Shown here: one piece after another, positions 44,077 to 55,175 of the stretch
Position numbering within the stretch: the first letter of the stretch is position 1
Layout: each line of letters begins with the position of its first letter
Source: Hemerocallis citrina
Taxonomy: Eukaryota; Streptophyta; Magnoliopsida; Asparagales; Asphodelaceae
Direction of reading: 5' to 3'
DNA: 64,000 bases
Assembly (NCBI GenBank): GCA_017893485.1
Contig: CM030365.1
Location: 29,906,289-29,970,288, forward strand
Notes under the pieces: generated by a model
Told to the model about the DNA's origin: nothing
Seen by the model: only the letters and a program-made list of their open reading frames with translations
Database searches by the model: none
Translations under genes and position numbers: made by a program

Positions 44077-44095
44077 GGGGGGGGGGGGGGGGGGG
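44077..44095. repeat. Poly-G run
   Basis: A near-uninterrupted G homopolymer in the chromovirus LTR. The minus-strand ORF over it (poly-Pro) is an artefact. Confidence 0.9.
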
Positions 44096-44465
44096 TGAGT
44101 GGAAGTGAAAGGATGTGATGAATGCCACATATTACAACCTACAAACTTCAAGTTTCATCTAAATGCTTCAAGGGGAAAGCTTCATGGCAAACTCTAGCCA
44201 TAGGATCTCATAAAAAAGAAACCAAGATGATCAAGATTGCTAGGGTTACATAACCCTAGGTCAAGTACCCCTAGGTCAAAGCACTAGGTCAAACAAACCC
44301 TAATCCTAATGCAAAACAATGCATGATAATATTCAATTTAGATCAATTGTTTATATGTCTATATATAGAAAAATATATTCAAGTATTTAACTCATAGAAT
44401 ATATATGGACATATTCACATTCAAAACAGTAATAGATCATATATCATATACGGTCCAATACAATC

Positions 44466-44467
44466 CA

Positions 44468-44515
<48 letters not shown>
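44466..44515. repeat. (AT)n microsatellite
   Basis: About 23 uninterrupted AT dinucleotides. Confidence 0.95.
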
Positions 44516-44516
<1 letters not shown>

Positions 44517-44564
44517 TTACAAATAAGATATTTATTTGCAAATTATAAAAAAATATTTTATAAA

Positions 44565-44790
44565 AAAATTATTATTTCCCGAAGATTGTCTTGTTAAAAT
44601 AATTAGGGCAAAACCACAATTTAATTGAGAAGATATCCCGAATCTATCTCAATGGGGTCAGAATAACATATAAAAAAAATTATTATTTCCCGAAAATTAT
44701 CTTGTTAAAATAATCAGGGCAAAACCACAATTTAATTGAGAAGATATCTCGAATCTATCTCAATAGGGTCTGAATAACACATATATTTGA
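44565..44790. repeat. 111-bp tandem duplication in the chromovirus LTR
   Basis: ATTATTTCCCGAA starts at 44571 and 44682. Both copies include CCACAATTTAATTGAGAAG. Two near-identical units. Confidence 0.9.
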
Positions 44791-44895
44791 AATTTCTCAA
44801 TTAAAACTAATTATCATAAAAAAGTATATAATCTTGTGCAATTTTCAACTGTGCACGGATTAAAATAGCTATATACTATTTTGCGTGATGTTACA

Positions 44896-44908
44896 TTACT
44901 CCTTCCTT
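44896..44908 (-). other. Polypurine tract of the chromovirus
   Basis: AAGGAAGGAGTAA on the minus strand directly precedes the LTR start TGTAACATCACGC. Confidence 0.65.
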
Positions 44909-44957
44909 ATAATCGTTCTGTCCTCAGAAAGACGCTAGGGGAGAGAAAAATAGTAGA

Positions 44958-45525
44958 TGATATGGCTAAAAATAGGGTTGAATCGGAACCGTCCAAATTG
45001 GGCACAAATCTTAAAGCTCGAGGGGTAAAATGGTAATTTCACCTACAACGGGTCTGAAATGGGTACTGGGTCTTTTTTCCAAAGACCCAATAGCCTACTA
45101 ACGGATCCGCCTTAACTGGGTGCGGGTTCGAACCCGCAAAGAAGCCAGTCCAGCTGGATAGAATTAGGGTTTATGATTATACTTAATTAACGGCCCTGAT
45201 TCACTCTATCCATTCACTGGGAAGTAGGGATTTGATCTTATCTCGAAACTGGTCCATAAGGCGGCTATAAATACCCCCCATCCCCCACTATTAACAGGTA
45301 ATCAATCTTTTGCCAGTAAAAGCTCATTCATAATCTTTCTGATTACTAACTTGAGCGTCGGAGGGTGCGTTGCCGGGATCAACCCCGGTGTTTCGCACTT
45401 TTTGCAGGTCAACGGCAGGAGATAACGGTCAAACTCTGGCGGAAAGGTTTCAGGTTTGACTATTCAACGTCCCAAGAATCCATAAATTCTATCTGTTTCC
45501 CCCCACACCAATTTCAGTGGCAACA
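44958..45525 (+). repeat. 5' LTR of Tat-3
   Basis: TGATATGGCTAAAAATAGGG to CAGTGGCAACA, 568 bp. TATA box CTATAAATACC at about 45266. It differs from the 3' LTR at roughly three dozen places by eye. Confidence 0.92.
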
Positions 45526-45526
45526 G

Positions 45527-45547
45527 ATTGGCACCGTTTGTGGGAAA
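45527..45547 (+). other. Primer-binding site of Tat-3
   Basis: ATTGGCACCGTTTGTGGGA follows the LTR by one base. Same type as Tat-2, with one change. Confidence 0.75.
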
Positions 45548-45596
45548 CGACGAGTAGCAACCCATCCTCTTCCATCGGTTAAGATCACCTCCAACC

Positions 45597-47195
45597 ATGC
45601 CTCCAAGGAAGCTAAGATCCAGAGGGTCCAACCGTGGGCCCACTCCTCCTCAACCCCAACAGGAGGCTCCACTCCAAACCGTCCAGCCGCAGGGGCAACT
45701 CCCACCTCAGCCTGATCAGCCCCCGCAGCAGGACCAACCTCCTCTTTAGAACTTTCAGCCCCCGTGGGGTCAAGCCGGGCCCCAGAATGCCTGTGCAGGG
45801 GCCTCTCGTCCCTACCACCAGAAGCAACCTCTTCACCGTGACCACGTCTCCGTGCACAACCCCTCTACCGATTCAATGGCATCTCACAACCCCCGGCCTT
45901 CCAAAACCCTCCGTAATATCCTCATCAACCGGCAGAAAGAAGAGGACCTTCGCCACCGTTTGGATGAAAGGCAGGCCTGTGAGGGAGCCCCGCGCCCGGA
46001 ATGTCCAAATGAGCGATCTCCTCATCTCCGCGACCACAGGAGGTCCCCTCTGCACAGAAGGCGGAGAGAGTCCCCTGAGTACCATCGAAGAAGGCATCAC
46101 TCTCCAGCTGGTTGGCAGCTCCCGAGAGACGATAACGAGCCTATCACTCGAGCCGAATTCCAACAATTCCAAGCCACAATCTTGCAAGCCCTCAACCTCC
46201 GACCAGACAACAACAATAATGCTCAGAGGGTCCCCACTCCTCCTCCGGTCCAAAGTCCTCGCCATCGGTCCCTAATTCCTTCTCAAGCTCCGAGCTACCG
46301 CCATCATATCCCTAGTCCTCGCCATTCCCTGAGCTACCGTCGCCGTAGCCCCCGCTCCCCTTCGTACGAAGATGAGTCCAGAGACTCACTTGGCTACCGT
46401 CGAAGGGATGATACTGTCTATCGTCGTCTCCACAAGATGGAGAGGCACATCGGCCAACTGGACAGGGAAGAAGAGCTGAGAGGAAGGACCCTCCGTCCAA
46501 GCTGACCTCCCTTCTCCCGAACTATCATGGAAGCACCCGTTCCACCAAACTTCAAGCCCCTGTAGTTTGAAACATATACTGGGGAGTCCGACCCTGTAGA
46601 TCACATCAAGAGTTTCAAAACTCTTATGATGATCCACCAGGCTTCCGATGCTCTACTATGCAAGACCTTCTCAACTACTCTCAAAGGTCCGGCTCGGGAG
46701 TGGTACTCTTGCCTCGCCCCGTCCTCTATCTTCTCCTTTGAACAATTTGAAACCCTCTTCATCACCCACTTCATAAGTAGTCGTCGCACCGAGAAGACTA
46801 GTATCTCGCTACTCTACCTCAGTCAGAAGAAGGGCGAGAAGCTGAGAGATTATGTGAAGCGGTTTACCGCAGAAGCTAGGTCCATTGCCTCCCTCGACTA
46901 GTCGGTCGTTGCAGCAGCCTTCCAGTCAAATATCCTCAACTCAAGCCTTCGGTCCTCCCTAGCTAAAAAGCCCCTGCAAAACTTCTCCGACCTTCTTCTC
47001 AGATGCGAGAAGTATATCCAGGCCGAGGAAGCTGAACATCGCCCCACTTTTGAGGGGTCTTCCTCTGGAACCAAGAGAAAGGCAGCTGAAGAAGAGGGAG
47101 CTAAGAAGCTCTAGAAGGACAACGGGGGCCAGCGCCACCTGCCTCCCAGATTCGAGAAGTTTACCCCTCTTAACGCCAAATTTTCACTATTCTAA
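45597..47195 (+). pseudogene. gag: gag of Tat-3
   Basis: ATG 45597 (MPPRKLRSRGSNRG). A Pro/Gln-rich N-terminus is followed by an Arg-rich stretch with RRRES, SYRRRSPRSPSYEDESRD and HKMERHIGQLDREEE. The capsid region then reads PVPPNFKP, ETYTGESDPVDHIKSFKTLM, REWYSCLAPSSIFSFEQFE and KKGEKLRDYVKRFTAEARS. The single frame is interrupted by TAG 45747, TGA 46503, TAG 46563, TAG 46899 and TAG 47112. A conserved FEKFTPL box ends the recognisable part. Without the stops it would be about 530 codons, normal for Tat gag. It forms the particle that packages element RNA. Confidence 0.88.
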
Positions 47196-47950
47196 TGGAG
47201 GTCGAGAAGGAAGGAGTTCTGCCTCCTGCCCCGAAGATGAATACCCCCGGCAAGAAGAGGAACAAAGACAAGTGGTGCCGATATCATAGAGACCACGGCC
47301 ACGACACCAACGACTGTCGGGCTCTGAAGAATGAAATTGAAGCCCTCATCCAGAGGGGGCAGCTGTCTAAGTTCGTGAGAAAGGACCGAATCGATCTTCC
47401 TCCTCCCCCAGGGGGGCTAATAAGCATCCCGAGAGGCACGATGAGACTCCTGAGTTCGAAGAGGAACGCATCTTGCACCTCATCCATGGAGGGCCAATGG
47501 GAGGAACCTCCAATTCTTCTCGAAAGGCTTTTATTAGGGAAGTCAACTCGGTGCATGGCATACCCCTTCCCAAAGGTCTCGGAGTCCCAGTCACTTTCTC
47601 GGATGAAGACCTGGAGGGTGTCCGAACCCCCCATTGTGACGCACTAGTAATCAACCTCCACATGGCCAACTTCAAAGTGGAGAGGATTCTGGTGGACAAT
47701 GGTAGCTCTGTCAACATCCTCTTCCTGGCAGCCTTCCGAGGACTCAAGTTATCGCAGGACAGGCTCAAGCCCGCCGGCTACACGCTCCATGGGTTCACGG
47801 GAGTGCCAGTGACTATCGAAGGGGTAATAACCCTCGACGTAACTGCTGGTAAAACTTCTATTACCCGGACGGAGCCAATGGTTTTCATGGTCGTCGACAT
47901 CCAGCTGCTTACAATGTGATTCTAGGCCAACTTGGCCTAGCTGCTTTAGA
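47196..47950 (+). pseudogene. pol: Nucleocapsid tail and aspartic protease of Tat-3
   Basis: KKRNKDKWCRYHRDHGHDTN and DCRALKNEIEALI form the conserved post-capsid motif (WCxYHxxxGHxTxxC, a zinc-knuckle-like box). After a frameshift, IREVNSVHG and then FKVERILVDNGSSVNILFLA give the protease (DNGSS in place of DxGS), and VTLDVTAGKTSITRTEPMVF follows. The frame changes near 47480 and 47915 break the polyprotein. Confidence 0.85.
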
Positions 47951-49148
47951 GGCTGTCCCGTCGGCTTATCATCTTAAAATGAAGTTCCCCACCAAGTCGG
48001 GTGTAGGGGAAGTAAGGGGTAGTCAAGAGATGGCCTGCAAGTGTTACATGACCTCCACCGGGGGACTTGTCCTCTCCCTCGAGACTCTTGAGATTCCCCA
48101 GGGGAACGCCCAACCTATGTCCGAACTAGTAGACGAGCTGGAGGAAGTGCTCTTTTCCGAGCAGGATCCGAACCGCAAGTTCTTCATCAGCAAGACCCTC
48201 CCCTTTGCCCTCTGTTCCAACATAGTCCAATGCATCAGGAAGAACCATAACCTCTTCGCCTGGTCAGCTGCCGATATGCCAGGAATTTCCGAGGAGCTCC
48301 TCGTCCACCACTTAAGCGTTGCTCCGGGGTCCAAACCGGTCCAGCAGAAGAGGCGCAAATTTGCCACCGAGCGCCAGCAAGCCATGAAGGAAGAAGTGGA
48401 CAAGCTCCTCAAAGCCCAGTTCATATAAGAAGTCAACTATCCTGAGTGGCTCTCTAATGTTGTTATGGTTAAGAAGGCCAACGGAAGTTGGAGAATTTAC
48501 ATCGACTTCACGGACCTGAACAAAGCATGCCCTAAGGATCCATTCCCTCTCTCCAGCATCGACACCTTGATCGATGCTACTTCGGGCCATGAGCTGCTGA
48601 GCTTCATGGATGCCTTCTCCGGATATATCCAAATCAGAATGTTCCCCCCGGATATCCCGAAGACCTCCTTCGTCACCGATCAAGGACTCTATTGCTATAG
48701 GGTAATGCCCTTCGGGCTGAAAAATGCCGGTGCAACCTACCAGCACCTCGTTAATAAGGTCTTCCAGAATCAGATTGGCCGAAACATGAAAGTGTATGTT
48801 GATGATATGCTAGTTAAAAGCATCCATGGGGCCGACCATGTTGCCGATCTCCAATAAGCATTCGATGTGTTGAGGAAGCACGATATGAGGCTCAACCTGA
48901 ACAAGTGTGGATTCGGAGTCTCGTCGGGTAAGTTCCTAGGCTTCATGGTAAGTCAAAAAGGGATCGAAGCCAACCTCGCGAAGATCAAAGTCATACTGGA
49001 CATGGCTCCTCCGACAAGTGTGAAAGAGGTTCAGAAGCTAACAGGGCGCTTCGCGGCCATAGGGCGCTTCCTGTCTAAGTCGGGAGAGAAGTGTCTTCCT
49101 TTCTTCAAAGCCCTTAGGGGGGCTAAGGGCTTTGAGTGGGGCCAATAG
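47951..49148 (+). pseudogene. pol: Reverse transcriptase of Tat-3
   Basis: The linker 47951-48428 has EELLVHHLSVAPGSKPVQQK, the region before RT, and ends at TAA 48426-48428. RT motifs in order: KKANGSWRIYIDFTDLNKAC, then PFPLSSID, LLSFMDAFSGYIQI (catalytic Asp of motif A), FVTDQGLYCYRVMPFGLKNA, VYVDDMLVKS (catalytic YVDD at about 48795) and CGFGVSSGKFLGF. The palm is complete apart from TAA 48855 and TAG-TAG at 49146-49151. It copies element RNA to DNA in the particle. Confidence 0.9.
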
Positions 49149-49500
49149 TAGCAAGAATCGTTCGATCAGCTGAAGTCCTATCTGGTTAACCCCCATCTCC
49201 TCAGCAAGCCTATCCCCGGGGAAACACTCTACCTCTACCTAGCTGCCTTCGAGCAAACCCTCAGTGCTGTCCTAGTGAGGGATGAAGACAAGGCTTAGAA
49301 GCCTATCTATTATGTGAGCAAGGTTCTCAGAGATGCCGAGCTCTGCTATCCGAGATTAGAGAAGATAGCATACGCCTTGGTTATGGTAGCCAGGAAGCTC
49401 CACCCTTATTTCAATCCCACTCGGTGGTCGTTCTCACCGACCAGCTGCTTAAGCAAGTCCTACCAAACCCGAGACCTCCGAGCGTCTGATGAAGTGGGCG
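49149..49500 (+). pseudogene. pol: Ribonuclease H of Tat-3
   Basis: Continues from RT through LSKPIPGETLYLYLAA, then KPIYYVSKVLRDAELCYPRL and MVARKLHPYF. This is the gypsy RNase H connected to RT. TAG near 49297 and a frameshift near 49425 break it. Confidence 0.75.
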
Positions 49501-50040
49501 ATCGAGCTGAGTCAACATGACATATCTTACCAGCCTCGGACCGTAATCAAGGCACAAGCCTTAGCTAAATTTATTGTTGAGAGCACCATCTCGGAGGTTA
49601 GTCAAGCAGCAAATGGGCCTCCCATCTGGACAGTATATGTAAACGGGTCCTCTTACACCGAAAGGGAGCGGAGCTGGGGTCATTCTGGCAGGCTCAGATG
49701 ACTTCGTTCTCCAATACTCCCTCCGCATCAACTTTAAAGCTTCCAACAACGAGGCCGAGTATGAAGCCCTAATAGCAGGCCTGGGTATGGCTCGCAAGGC
49801 AGGAGCACAACGTATCCGAATATTCAGTGACTCGCAGCTGGTGGTGAATCAAGTCTTAGGGGAGTACAAGGCGCGAGACGACCGAATGGGCTAATACCTA
49901 GCCAAGGTTCAAAGTCTCATGGCTTCATTCGAAGAGACACTAATCCAGCGGATCCCTAGAGAAGAGAATTCCCAAGCAGATGCCCTCTCCAAACTGGCCT
50001 CCTCCTCCCTCCAAGGTCTCGAGCAGACCGTCCTCATCGA
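49501..50040 (+). pseudogene. pol: Second (archaeal-type) RNase H domain of Tat-3
   Basis: WTVYVNGSSY (first Asp replaced by Asn), then after a frameshift near 49670 NNEAEYEALIAGLGMARKAG, RIRIFSDSQLVVNQVLGEYK and EENSQADALSKLASSSL. A second RNase H between the gypsy RNase H and integrase is the defining trait of the Tat lineage. A TAA at about 49893 also interrupts it. Confidence 0.88.
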
Positions 50041-51357
50041 AGTACTCCTAAGACCGAGCATAGAAGAAGAAGCCCTCGACTCGATGGAGTCGCTGCCCGT
50101 CCAACTCTGGGACAACTGGATGAAGCCTTTGATAGAATTCCTCATAGATGGGCCCCTCCCCCAAGATCCAAAGGAGGCCCATCGAATCCGAACGAGAGTG
50201 GAGTGGTACACCCTTGTTGAAGGAGTCTTGTACAAACGATCCTATACCCAAGTAGACGGCAGACCCTACTTGAGATGCCTCTCCTCGGAAGAAGCCTCGT
50301 GCGCCTTGCAAGAACTTCACGAAGGCATAGGCAGAGCACATTCAGGGTCCAGGTCCCTTGCTAGGAAAGTTCTGAACTACGGGTATTTTTGGCCTACCCT
50401 ACTTCTAGATGCCGAGCAACATGTCCGGCAATGTAGCCCTTGTCAGCAGTTCTCCAACATTCGCCGGCTCCCCCAAGCACAACTCACATCTCTCTCAAGT
50501 CCAATTTCCTTTGCAATGTGGGGGATGGACTTGCTGGGTCCTTTCCTACCAGCTCCAGGCCAACTCAAGTTCCTAGTCGTGGCCATCGACTATTTTTCTA
50601 AGTGGGTCGAGGCCAAACCATTGGCTACTATTACTGAGAACGAAGTGCTGCAGTTCTTCTGGAAAAATGTCATCTGTAGGTTCGGCGTACCTCGGGTCCT
50701 AGTAACAGATAATGGAACACAGTTTACAGGAGCAGTGTTCTGATCCTTATGTGAAGACCTTGTTTCTCCTCCGTGTCCGTTCCTCAGTCAAATTGCCAAG
50801 TAGAGAACGCCAACAGGCAGATCCTCTCTGGGATCAAGAAGAGACTAGATAAGTCGGCCAAAGGCTTATGGGCGGAACAGCTTCCAAACGTATTGTGGAA
50901 CTACCGCACTACGAAACGGACCCCCCTAGGAGAGTCACCCTTCAATATCACCTATGGGTCCGAGGCTGTGATCCCCTTAGAGGTTGGTCTGCCGTCTCCT
51001 CGCCTTATTGCCTATGATGAAGAACAGAACGCCAGAGAACTCCGAGCAAATTTGGACCTGATTGATGAGCTTCATGAAAGAGCTTCCATTCGCCAGCAAA
51101 GTTATCGGAGAAGGATTGAGCAGGCCTACAACAAAAGGGTTCGTCCCACAGATCTCAAGGAAGGAGACTTGGTCCTCAGAAAGCTAGCTATCTCATTCCC
51201 TAACTAAAAGGGTAAGCTAGCTCCGAATTGGGAAGGACCGTACAAAGTTTCCAAAGTAGTCCGACCCAGAGCGTATCGTCTAGAAAACCTTGAAGGCAGA
51301 GAGATACCCAGAACTTGGAATGCTGACCATTTACTGAAGTACCAAGAGAGCGCCTGA
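50041..51357 (+). pseudogene. pol: Integrase of Tat-3
   Basis: The zinc-binding HHCC domain reads ELHEGIGRAHSGSRSLARKV, then HVRQCSPCQQF. The catalytic core has MDLLGPFLPAPGQLKFLVVA, YFSKWVEAKPLATIT and VTDNGTQFTGAVF, where TGA at 50741 and a short deletion interrupt it. It resumes at SVPQSNCQVENANRQIL with the catalytic Glu. C-terminal: PFNITYGSEAVIPLEVGLPS, APNWEGPYKVSKVV (after TAA 51205) and IPRTWNADHLLKY, with the final stop TGA at 51355-51357. All three DDE residues are still visible. Confidence 0.9.
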
Positions 51358-51559
51358 ACGCCTCTCCGAGTACTTTCAAATGTCGAGCCATTCCTATAAT
51401 TTTGTTTGTATTTGCTTCTTTACTTTCTCATTGTAATAACGGCTTGCAACTTAGAAGCAGCCGACTAGCAGTTATTAATAAAAGACTTCTTTCCCACTCA
51501 TACTTCTCTTGTGGTTATTTTGTCTCTCTGTTCAAGGCCTTTAACTGCTCTTACTCAAA

Positions 51560-52045
51560 CGACGCATTCGGAGACCAAAACTTTGCTCGATTCCGCTACG
51601 CAAGCTCGCTCTTAAGTAGGCTAGAAGTGGTTCGCCATTCGGAATTGCTCCCACAACCGTTGAAATTTACTCGAACGACGTATTCGGAGTCCAAAACTTG
51701 GCTCGATTCCGCTTCGCAGGCTCGCTCATAAGCGAGCTAGAAGTGGTTCGCCATTTGGAATTGCTCCCACAACCGTTGAAATTTACTCGAACGACGTGTT
51801 CAGAGTCTAAAACTTGGCTCGATTTCGCCTCGCAGGCTCGCTCTTAAGCGAGCTAGAAGTGGTTCGCCATTCGGAATTGCTCCCACAACCGTTGAAATTT
51901 ACTCGAAGGACGTGTTCGGAGTCCAAAACTTGGCTCTATTCCGCTTCGCAGGCTCGCTCTTTATCGAGCTAGAAGTGGTTCGCCATTCGAAACTGCTCCC
52001 ACAACCGTTGAAATTTACTCGAACGACGCGTTCGGAATCCAGACA
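51560..52045. repeat. 116-bp tandem array in Tat-3
   Basis: ATTCGGAG/GTTCGGAG starts at 51566, 51682, 51798, 51914 and 52030, exactly 116 bp each. Units contain CTTGGCTCGATTCCGCTTCG and GTGGTTCGCCATTCGGAATT, clearly related to the type 1 array of Tat-2. Confidence 0.93.
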
Positions 52046-52219
52046 ACTGGGCTGGATAACTGACAAAATTTCTACAACTATACTAGACATGGGAGAAGAA
52101 TACTTGAAGAAGTGCTTGAATGAATGCCCCATTGCTTCACTTGGATGGATAACTGATGAAGATATTCAGGCATACATTCCTGAGCGACTTGCATTTCGAG
52201 CTACGTATTGGAGGAATAT

Positions 52220-52560
52220 ACCTTTCTCCCCAAAATTCATGCAAGATCTCGATCAGACGACACAGATTGGACCACAACCACAAAACGACAAGATAGCATT
52301 TTCTCGTGATTCACACCGTCTTTTACATCGAGATCCGTGCAAGATCTTCAGATGGACGATTCAGATCGTGCCACGTCCCTCGGAATCCAAATCCGAGCGA
52401 CTGGCGATCCGAGTTGCGTATTGGAGAAAAACATCTTTACCCCCAAAATCCGCACTAGATCTCAATCAGACGGCTCTGATTGACCACGACCACAAAACGA
52501 CAAGATAGCATTTTTTCGTGATCCACCCTGTCTTTTACATCGAGATCTGTGCAAGGTCTG
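52220..52560. repeat. About 211-bp repeats left of the antisense gene
   Basis: ACGACAAGATAGCATTTT recurs at about 52286 and 52497, with CGGAATCCAAATCCGAGCGA between. Same family as the array at 56480-57700 on the far side of the antisense gene. Confidence 0.8.
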
Positions 52561-52905
52561 CAGATGATCACATCCGATGAAGCCACGTCCTTCAAAGTTC
52601 AAAAGTGTGGCAAGGCCCCACTTCTACTCCGCGCTCTTAAGCAAGCTAGAAATGGTCCGCCCTTCAGAAACACTTACAACCATAAGGGACTAATTAGACA
52701 TGCCAACACACTAGCACAGAGGAATAAACAAAGCCTTCACTTCTATAAAGTTTAAAGTTTAAAGAAACTCGGATTACAAGACCAACTACTCTTATCTACA
52801 ACGAGTTACAAGATTCGAAAAGCTAAAATTACAAGACTACTTCAGCAACTTTTAGAAAGGGGATGTTCCTCTTAAGAGACAGGCGGGGATGCCACACACC
52901 TTGTC

Positions 52906-53700
52906 GTTGCTATCCCGCACTCGTTGAGGTCCCCAAACCAGCGAGCTTGGTAGTGTGTCTCAGTGTTGCACCGGCTGAAGCTTCGCTCGACGAGACAGCC
53001 ACACCACTTTGGGCATCCCCTGGACTTCGCCGAGCAACCGGAAAACGAGTCGCAAGCTCGTAAAACGAGATACCTCGTTCATTCTCTTCATGGGTACACA
53101 AAGTGCTCCTAACGTTGATCAGTCCCGAATGGGGCTTGAGGCGATCAACCTCCGCTTCTAGCTTAACTATTCGCTGCTTTAAAGAATCATCCTTCACGGT
53201 TATCTTGAAGCGAGGAAGTTGAGAGAAGCCTTCAGCGACAGAACTGTCGCCAATAATTCGACGGAGATGAGTAACCTCGATGCTCCTGTCGACTGTAACT
53301 CTCTTCAACTCGTCAACCTCAGCCGTCAACTCGTCGCGCTCGGCCATCAACTTGCCCACCATCTCTGCTAATTCTTCTTCCTCTGCCGAAAGCTCTTCTT
53401 CTACTATTTTTGAGTGGTGAACCTCGACTAGCAGTTCGCCCCTATCCTCCGTGACATCAAATAGCGCCTTCCGGAGCAACTCCACCTCACCTTCAAGACG
53501 AACCTCGCGAGTTCGTTTCCTTAGTTATTTCAACTCGGAAAGACACTTCGCTAGCGTCACCTTGAGATGATCTAGCTCTGACTCGCTCTTGAGAAAGCAC
53601 TCTCGACTGCGGGAAAGGGCCAGCTTTGTTGCTTTTAAGTCAACCCGAAGACGAGAGGCTTCAGCTGCTGGACTCGACTAGGCGACCTGAGAGGTGAAAG
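52906..53700 (-). pseudogene. Antisense coiled-coil ORF of Tat-3 (downstream part)
   Basis: A minus-strand ORF at 53485-52910 of 191 codons reads LLRKALFDVTEDRGELLVEV, then EEEELAEMVGKLMAERDELT and RIVKLEAEVDRLKP, a long charged coiled coil. The frame extends upstream to about 53690 through SRLRVDLKATKLAL and DHLKVTLAKCLSELK with two stops, starting after an acceptor-like CACCTCTCAG. It may be a last exon of the antisense gene or an independent ORF. Function unknown. Confidence 0.55.
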
Positions 53701-53926
53701 CATATCAACACAAAATGCAAAAGGTGTTTTCAACACTTAGCGAAATTTTCAACAACAAGGCATTCACAACACTTGAAATCTCAAACACTTGGCCAAAGTC
53801 TCAAAAAGTTGTTTTCATTAAAATCCAAAAAGAGTACATGAGAGCGGTGGCCAGTTCGCAGTTCGGCGTTACAACAACAACAAAAAAAACAACAATAGCA
53901 AAAAATCAAAGGAAGAGGCGAGTAAG

Positions 53927-54529
53927 TCAGGGGGCCACCTCATGGCGCTGCTCCGAGGCATCCTCGCTCAGCACAGTGACGAGTGCTCCCCCGACGTTCA
54001 CCTCGTCCTCGGCATCCTCCTCGGCCACTTGCTCGGGCTCGACCTCCGCCAGAGGTAACAGCTCCTCGCCCTCCACGGGATCGTAGAAGTAATACGAAGA
54101 GCTATCAAAGCCGGGGATGCTGGCCGCCACATGCTTCAGTGCTCGGGCGTAAGCCTCCGCCATGTTTGTCATCATGTGGGCTTCAGCCTCATCCCGAACC
54201 ACCTTCTCTGCCTCGGCAACCTTCATTGCCTGGCCGTTCAGCGCCTCTTCAGATGCCTTCAAGGCCTTGGCCAGATCCTCCTCGAGGTGAGTCCTCTCTT
54301 TCTCCAATGCCTCAACCTTGGCAGCCTCGGCTGCGGAGTTCTTTAATGCCTCGGCGAGCTTTGTCTCGAGGGCCCCCACCTCGACCGCATGCGAAGCCGA
54401 CAGTCGTTGCTCGGCCTCGTACAGCTTGACTGCTTTGGATTGCTCCGACCTCTCCCGATCATTCGCCAGGTTCATCTCCTTTTCTTGCTCGGCGAATAGC
54501 TCGAGCATGTGGTTGAAGTGGTAGAGAGT
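53927..54529 (-). CDS. Antisense gene of Tat-3, exon 3 (coiled coil)
   Basis: On the minus strand a CTCGCAG acceptor at 54530 opens TLYHFNHMLELFAEQEKEMN, in phase with exon 2. It continues as a long alpha-helical coiled coil (KTKL-type heptads: ALETKLAEALKNSAAEAAKV, LEKERTHLEEDLAKALKASE), then SIPGFDSSSYYFYDPVEGEE and an acidic tail. Stop TGA at 53929-53927. The exon is fully open. This C-terminal architecture is typical of the extra ORF in plant gypsy elements. Biochemical role unknown. Confidence 0.7.
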   Translation of the reverse strand, partial: TLYHFNHMLELFAEQEKEMNLANDRERSEQSKAVKLYEAEQRLSASHAVEVGALETKLAEALKNSAAEAAKVEALEKERTHLEEDLAKALKASEEALNGQAMKVAEAEKVVRDEAEAHMMTNMAEAYARALKHVAASIPGFDSSSYYFYDPVEGEELLPLAEVEPEQVAEEDAEDEVNVGGALVTVLSEDASEQRHEVAP

Positions 54530-54619
54530 CTGCGAGCTGGACGAAGGAAAAGAAGCGATTAGAACCGAACGGAAAAACTTAGAAAATTTATTGGGTTGTC
54601 ATAACCGACTCATACTTAC
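54530..54619 (-). other. Intron 2 of the Tat-3 antisense gene
   Basis: 90 bp, GTAAGTATGAG...CTCGCAG. Typical plant minimal intron size, T-rich near the acceptor. Confidence 0.65.
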
Positions 54620-55086
54620 TGACATGGTATTCTGAGCTATCTCCAAGGCGTCGCCCACAGCGCCAGCCTTCAGCGTGGCATGGTCCTTCGGGGTCGGTAG
54701 GTGCTTCACCGCCTGCATGCACATCCCCAAGTCACCGAGGAAACCGTCTACCTTCATCACCCTCCAGTCGGGGACGAAGAGACGCTTATGCTCCTCCGTG
54801 AGGATGGCCTTCGCCTCGGCAGTCAGTGGCGGCACCTCTAAAGCCAGAGCTACGCTGGCGGAGAACGCCCCGCTCGACAAACTCGGGGCTTCGACCAAAG
54901 GGGCCTTAGAGGGCGATTCCGAAGGAGCCTCGGTCACCGGCTCCACAACGACCGAGGGTGCCGAGGGGACTTGTCCTGTCCGACCTGAAAGAGGCCCCGC
55001 TGTGGTCCTCTTCCTCTTCCTTGTGTCTGTGTCCTTCGCCGCGCGACTCTTGGCCATCAATGCCTTGTAATCCATGTCGGGGGTCT
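54620..55086 (-). CDS. Antisense gene of Tat-3, exon 2
   Basis: Acceptor TATGCAG (55087) and donor GTAAGTATG (from 54619) on the minus strand are both canonical. It encodes TPDMDYKALMAKSRAAKDTD, the basic RKRKRTT stretch (nuclear-localisation-like), a Ser/Pro/Val linker, then LTEEHKRLFVPDWRVMKVDG and DALEIAQNTMS. Joining exon 1 gives AAG at the junction. Joining exon 3 is phase 0. It is fully open. Confidence 0.72.
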
Positions 55087-55175
55087 CTGCATACAAAGAA
55101 AAAACCGAGCAAAAGAGTTAGAAAAAACAAACACTAAAAGACTCAGACTAGCAAGAAAAAAGAAAGAGAGCGTAC
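55087..55175 (-). other. Intron 1 of the Tat-3 antisense gene
   Basis: 89 bp, GTACGCTCTC...TTTGTATGCAG. Removal fuses two open exons in phase. Confidence 0.65.

Larger units (their letters stand above)
40405..44895 (-). repeat. 3' LTR of the chromovirus
   Basis: In plus orientation TGTAGCCACCGGATCC to TTGCGTGATGTTACA, 4491 bp. The left 400 bp align with 60325 onward. It has no ORF of note. A poly-G run (44077-44092 and nearby), an (AT)n run at 44468-44514 and a 111-bp duplication at 44565-44790 lie in its U3. Confidence 0.8.

Noticed and set aside
43900..44151. Poly-proline ORF on the minus strand
   Set aside because: Translation of a poly-G homopolymer in the chromovirus LTR.
53694..54429. 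Plus-strand ORFs of 130 and 148 codons in Tat-3
   Set aside because: Shadows of the antisense coiled-coil exon, with no domain resemblance.
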